Shown here in pieces: positions 14,451 through 14,453 of a stretch of DNA of 14,453 bases; within the stretch, counting starts at the first letter, position 1, and the number at the start of each line of letters is the position of its first letter. Under the pieces are notes generated by a model. The model was not told the origin of the DNA, ran no database searches, and worked only from the letters and a program-made list of their open reading frames with translations. Origin of the DNA: UMGS172 sp045637775 (lineage in GTDB: Bacteria; Bacillota; Clostridia; Oscillospirales; Acutalibacteraceae); contig JAZUAC010000060.1 in assembly GCA_045637775.1 (NCBI GenBank), positions 1-14,453 on the forward strand. The letters run 5' to 3'. A program made the position numbers and the translations under genes.

Positions 14451-14453
14451 TTC

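Larger units (their letters stand above)
14161..14453. other. Intergenic region upstream of the lipoprotein gene
   Basis: No gene is supported here on either strand. The segment holds the lipoprotein ribosome site, candidate -10 elements near 14214 and 14237, an AT-rich tract to about 14300, the possible terminator near 14337-14372, and the CGATATG repeat at the right edge. An open frame crosses it on the minus strand but lacks a ribosome site and protein-like composition. Confidence 0.6.

Overview
The window looks like chromosomal DNA from a low-to-moderate GC Firmicute of the class Clostridia, probably a gut Oscillospirales/Ruminococcaceae-type bacterium. This is an inference. It rests on strong AGGAG-type ribosome binding sites, a T-box leader, a Bacillus-type CysE, a DUF1385 (YqhQ) gene beside prmC, and short hairpin-rich intergenic repeats of a kind common in such genomes. 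Every gene I can support lies on the minus strand, so transcription runs from the right end to the left.

Right part (14453 to about 8600): a possible terminator for an upstream gene and an AT-rich promoter region come first. They are followed by a secreted lipoprotein with DxDxDG (integrin-like) motifs, an OmpR-type response regulator, its membrane sensor kinase, a DUF1385 membrane protein and prmC (release factor methyltransferase). The spacing is tight except for 112 bases between regulator and kinase, which hold a six-unit heptamer tandem repeat.

Middle (8573 to 4836): recA, recX, rimO and pgsA form a translationally coupled run, each junction overlapping by 1 or 4 bases (TAATG or ATGA). 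Directly after pgsA, 12 bases away, is an AT-richer accessory gene for a double zinc-ribbon, multi-pass membrane protein of unknown function. Behind it (3545-3749) is something no intact ORF reveals: a decayed, internally deleted and frameshifted second copy of that gene. It keeps the ribosome binding site, the first eight residues and the C-terminal tail.

Left part (3471 to 23): a sigma-70-type promoter drives a complete cysteine-specific T-box leader (specifier UGC, T-box bulge matching the U73 discriminator of tRNA-Cys, intrinsic terminator). It controls cysE (serine acetyltransferase), cysS (cysteinyl-tRNA synthetase) and a coupled TrmN6-like methyltransferase. Cysteine supply and cysteine charging are thus under one tRNA-Cys sensor. 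About 340 bases between the T-box terminator and cysE, and the cysE-cysS gap, are filled with three hairpin-rich repeat elements.

Several starts were revised from the longest ORF. cysE, the kinase and the lipoprotein most likely start at GTG codons with good ribosome binding sites; the longer ORFs run into repeats or through the ribosome binding site. I did not find a clearly new defence or mobile system. The most novel items are the zinc-ribbon membrane gene with its decayed tandem paralogue, and the repeat-loaded T-box leader.
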